Assembly (NCBI RefSeq): GCF_002017875.1
Contig: NZ_MUFV01000001.1
Coordinates: 1,017,501-1,081,500, forward strand
Direction: 5' to 3'
From: Deinococcus sp. LM3
Lineage (GTDB): Bacteria; Deinococcota; Deinococci; Deinococcales; Deinococcaceae
DNA: 64,000 nucleotides
Shown in pieces: positions 62,109-64,000 of this stretch; positions within the stretch are counted from its first letter, which is position 1, and every line of letters begins with the position of its first letter. The notes beneath the pieces are model-generated. The model was not told the origin of the DNA. It did not search any database and worked only from the letters and a program-made list of their open reading frames with translations. The position numbers were made by a program, and so were the translations under genes.

Positions 62109-62864
62109 ATGAAGACCATCCTCGTGACCGGAGGCAGCGGCGTACTGGGCCGCGCCCTCCTGCCTGCCCTGGAGGGCCGCGCGGACGTGCGTGTCCTGTC
62201 CCGCCACGCCGACTCCCGGCCCACGTTCCGGCCGGGCGACCTTCAGACCGGCGCGGGCCTCGCGGAGGCGCTGCGCGGCGTGGATACCGTCATTCACGCG
62301 GCCAGCCAGCCGTCGCGGCCCCAGGTGGACATCGAGATGACCGGCGTGCTGCTCGCGGCGGCGCGGGAGGCGGGTGTGCGGCACGTCGTGTACGTCAGCA
62401 TCGTGGGCTGCGACCGGGTGCAGGCGTTCCCGTACTACCGTGCCAAGACGCACTCGGAGGCGCTGGTCGCGGCGGGCGGCGTGCCTTTCACGGTGGTGCG
62501 CGCCACGCAGTTCCATGAGTTCGTGGCGTTCCTGCTGTCCCGCCTGACCCGCGCGCCGCTGCTGCCCCTGCCGGGCCTGCCCCTCCAACCGGTGGACGTC
62601 CACGCCGCCGCCGCCGGGGTGGCGCAGGTGGCGCTGGGCGACCCGCAGGGCCACGCGCCGGACCTCGTCGGCCCGCAGGTCATCCCACTCCCGGAACTGG
62701 CCCGCAGCTGGGCCGACGCGACCGGTGTGCGCACCCGCGTCCTGCCCATTCCGGCCGCGCGGCGCTTCACGCCCCTGACCCGCCCGGACCTGAGCGGCGT
62801 GGGCCGCACCTGGGCGCAGTGGCTCGCGCAGGAGGCCACGCGCCCCAACCCCTACGCGGGCTGA
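62109..62864 (+). CDS. NmrA-like NAD(P)-binding protein
   Basis: A 251-residue atypical SDR with the Rossmann motif TGGSGVLGRALLPAL. VDTVIHAASQPS, VRHVVYVSIVG and the Y-x3-K in YYRAKTHSEALV are in family order, and FTVVRATQFHEFV follows. It is NmrA/SDR_a-like; catalytic ability and substrate are unknown. GGAGGC lies 9-14 nt before ATG 62109. The last 13 nt overlap the 3' end of the convergent gene. Confidence 0.87.
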   Translation: MKTILVTGGSGVLGRALLPALEGRADVRVLSRHADSRPTFRPGDLQTGAGLAEALRGVDTVIHAASQPSRPQVDIEMTGVLLAAAREAGVRHVVYVSIVGCDRVQAFPYYRAKTHSEALVAAGGVPFTVVRATQFHEFVAFLLSRLTRAPLLPLPGLPLQPVDVHAAAAGVAQVALGDPQGHAPDLVGPQVIPLPELARSWADATGVRTRVLPIPAARRFTPLTRPDLSGVGRTWAQWLAQEATRPNPYAG

Positions 62865-63670
62865 GCCGGGCGGGGCGGCTGGTCGGCGTTCAGGTCCGCC
62901 AGTTCCGCCTCCTGCCCACCGCGCCAGATGAACACGCGTCCGGCGCGGGCGATCAGCAGCCGCCCCCGGTGGTCGAGGTCGGCCCAGGTGGCGCCCTCCA
63001 GATCGGGTGCCGGGCCGTCCGACAGCCAGCGGTACCGGACGAAACGGTGATACCGCTGATCACAGATGAAATTCAGTTCCAGTGACCTCTTCCGCAGGGT
63101 GAACGGGTCAGCTTCACCCATGCCGATCCAGCGTCTCGGCTGATGAGTGACGTGCCAACCCGTCCGTTTCAATACGGCGAGGAAGGTATCCACCCGCAAC
63201 TTGCCCGTAGGAGGCAGGACCTCAAAACCCGGCGGGCGAATCAGTTGCTGTCTCGGGAGGTCGGTGTGGTTGACCAGGATCGTCCGCGAGTCCCGGAACG
63301 CGCCGCCACCGCTCCAGCCGTCCGAGGCATTCCACAGGCCGATGGCGTGAACCTGCGGCGGTTTCGATAGGGCCGTCCAGTCGTACATGGTCACGCCGTA
63401 GCGTTCCATTGCCAGCGCCTGCTGCCGCTTCGATTCGTTCTGCGCGTGGTACAGCAGGTGCTCGCCGTCGGGCGAGAGGTCGCTCATCCACTCGTACAGC
63501 CGTCCCTGGAACCACGATCCGGGCGTCAGGGTGTCCGTGGCGGTGTCCCACAGGTACACGCGCGTCCAGCGTGAAGGGCCGCGCCGGAAGAGCACCACGC
63601 GGTCGGCCTCGCTGGCAAGCAGCCCCCAGATGCGCGCCGGGGCGGGGGGCGTTCCCACGTGTCCTGTCAT
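62852..63670 (-). CDS. Hypothetical protein coupled to Sir2 gene
   Basis: A 272-residue soluble protein of unknown family. The first half has blades that look like beta-propeller strands (RVVLFRRGPSRWTRVYLWDT, LSPDGEHLLYHAQ). The second half is basic (RTGWHVTHQPRRWIGMG, LRKRSLELNFICD), and the end returns to propeller-like strands (RLLIARAGRVFIWRGG). A TolB/WD40-like fold is a guess. ATG 63670 overlaps the stop of the upstream sir2-like gene by 4 nt (ATGA), so they are translated together. Confidence 0.7.
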   Translation of the reverse strand: MTGHVGTPPAPARIWGLLASEADRVVLFRRGPSRWTRVYLWDTATDTLTPGSWFQGRLYEWMSDLSPDGEHLLYHAQNESKRQQALAMERYGVTMYDWTALSKPPQVHAIGLWNASDGWSGGGAFRDSRTILVNHTDLPRQQLIRPPGFEVLPPTGKLRVDTFLAVLKRTGWHVTHQPRRWIGMGEADPFTLRKRSLELNFICDQRYHRFVRYRWLSDGPAPDLEGATWADLDHRGRLLIARAGRVFIWRGGQEAELADLNADQPPRPAQPA

Positions 63671-64000
63671 TCCAGCAGCGCGGCGAGTCCGCGTGACGCG
63701 ACGTCCCGGATGGCGTAGGTCATCTGGTGCGAGATCCCGGTCTCGGTGGGATTGATCTCGATGGCGATCCCGCCGCGCCGCAGCGTCTCGGCGGCCAGTC
63801 CGGCGGCGGGGTAAACGGCCCCGCTGGTGCCGATGACCAGCGCGACCTCGGCGGCGGCGAAAGCGTCCTGCGCGGCTTCCAGGGCGTCCTCGGGCAGGAG
63901 TTCGCCGAACCAGACGACGTTGGGCCGCATGCGGTTCCCGAGCGGGGAGGTGGGCGGCGTGACCAGTTCGGCGGGCGCGGCAAGGGGGTAGGTCTGCCCC
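63667..64000 (-). CDS. Sir2 family NAD-dependent protein deacylase (N-terminus beyond window)
   Basis: Only the C-terminal 110 residues or so are in the window. They match the sirtuin C-terminal region: LRPNVVWFGELLP-like MRPNVVWFGELLPEDALE, the NAD-binding GTSGAVYPAAGLA and the IEINPTETG motif. NAD-dependent removal of acyl groups from Lys is the family reaction. The catalytic His and zinc Cys would lie outside the window. It overlaps the next gene by 4 nt. Confidence 0.9.
   Translation of the reverse strand, partial: GQTYPLAAPAELVTPPTSPLGNRMRPNVVWFGELLPEDALEAAQDAFAAAEVALVIGTSGAVYPAAGLAAETLRRGGIAIEINPTETGISHQMTYAIRDVASRGLAALLE

Overview
The window is a 64 kb piece of a Deinococcus chromosome (inference). 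The evidence is a very high-GC coding sequence on both strands, many genes with a TAnnnT -10 box only 6-8 nt before the start codon (leaderless transcripts), a Dps with a Lys-rich N-terminal tail, an HRDC protein carrying a decayed PLP-enzyme domain, and small dispersed non-coding repeats. It is mostly ordinary core genome with short operons. There is no prophage, CRISPR array, plasmid origin or secondary-metabolite cluster.

Layout. 0-6 kb: ruvC (cut by the left edge), minD-minE, an unknown gene, rimO, a zinc-ribbon protein and prepilin peptidase. 6-19 kb: an SOD/CHRD-like lipoprotein, aldehyde dehydrogenase-mobA, a DUF4385 protein, dps, an MBL hydrolase, a frameshifted MFS transporter, S41 and M20 peptidases, EF-hand protein, metallophosphoesterase, flavin reductase and a GHL10-type glycosidase. 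19-29 kb: a second SOD/CHRD-like lipoprotein, dnaX, malic enzyme, a thioesterase, a BrkB-family protein, hisA, a GT4 glycosyltransferase and tRNA-Leu(CAG). 29-39 kb: VC0807 protein, chrA, hisC-ykgJ, a TetR pair, SRPBCC protein, a DMT transporter with a frameshifted ABC ATPase-permease fusion, and a NUDIX-SDR pair. 39-45 kb: two secreted proteases in tandem (S8, then S1), AlkA-type glycosylase, flavin reductase, xseB and plsC. 45-49 kb: a cobalamin riboswitch followed by btuF-btuC-btuD and a [2Fe-2S] ferredoxin. 49-55 kb: HRDC protein divergent from a VWA protein, DinB, mscL and a DUF512 radical-SAM protein. 55-59 kb: the riboflavin operon ribD-ribE-ribBA-ribH behind an FMN riboswitch. 59-64 kb: an alanine symporter with an IS630-family element inserted at its promoter, an NmrA-like protein, an unknown protein and a Sir2 deacylase (cut by the right edge).

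The most interesting signals are non-coding or structural. Five dispersed two-hairpin repeats have the same ends as the IS630 element, so they are probably its MITEs. The IS630 transposase is split in two frames around an A-rich slip site followed by a perfect 13-bp stem, which looks like programmed -1 frameshifting. Two transporter genes are each broken by one missing G in a poly-G run. Short-word repeats (TCTGCCATTTGCCT and GATGGTT types) sit mainly at gene 3' ends. Both riboswitches look divergent. Several start codons given here differ from the longest open frame because leaderless promoters or Shine-Dalgarno sites point to an internal start.
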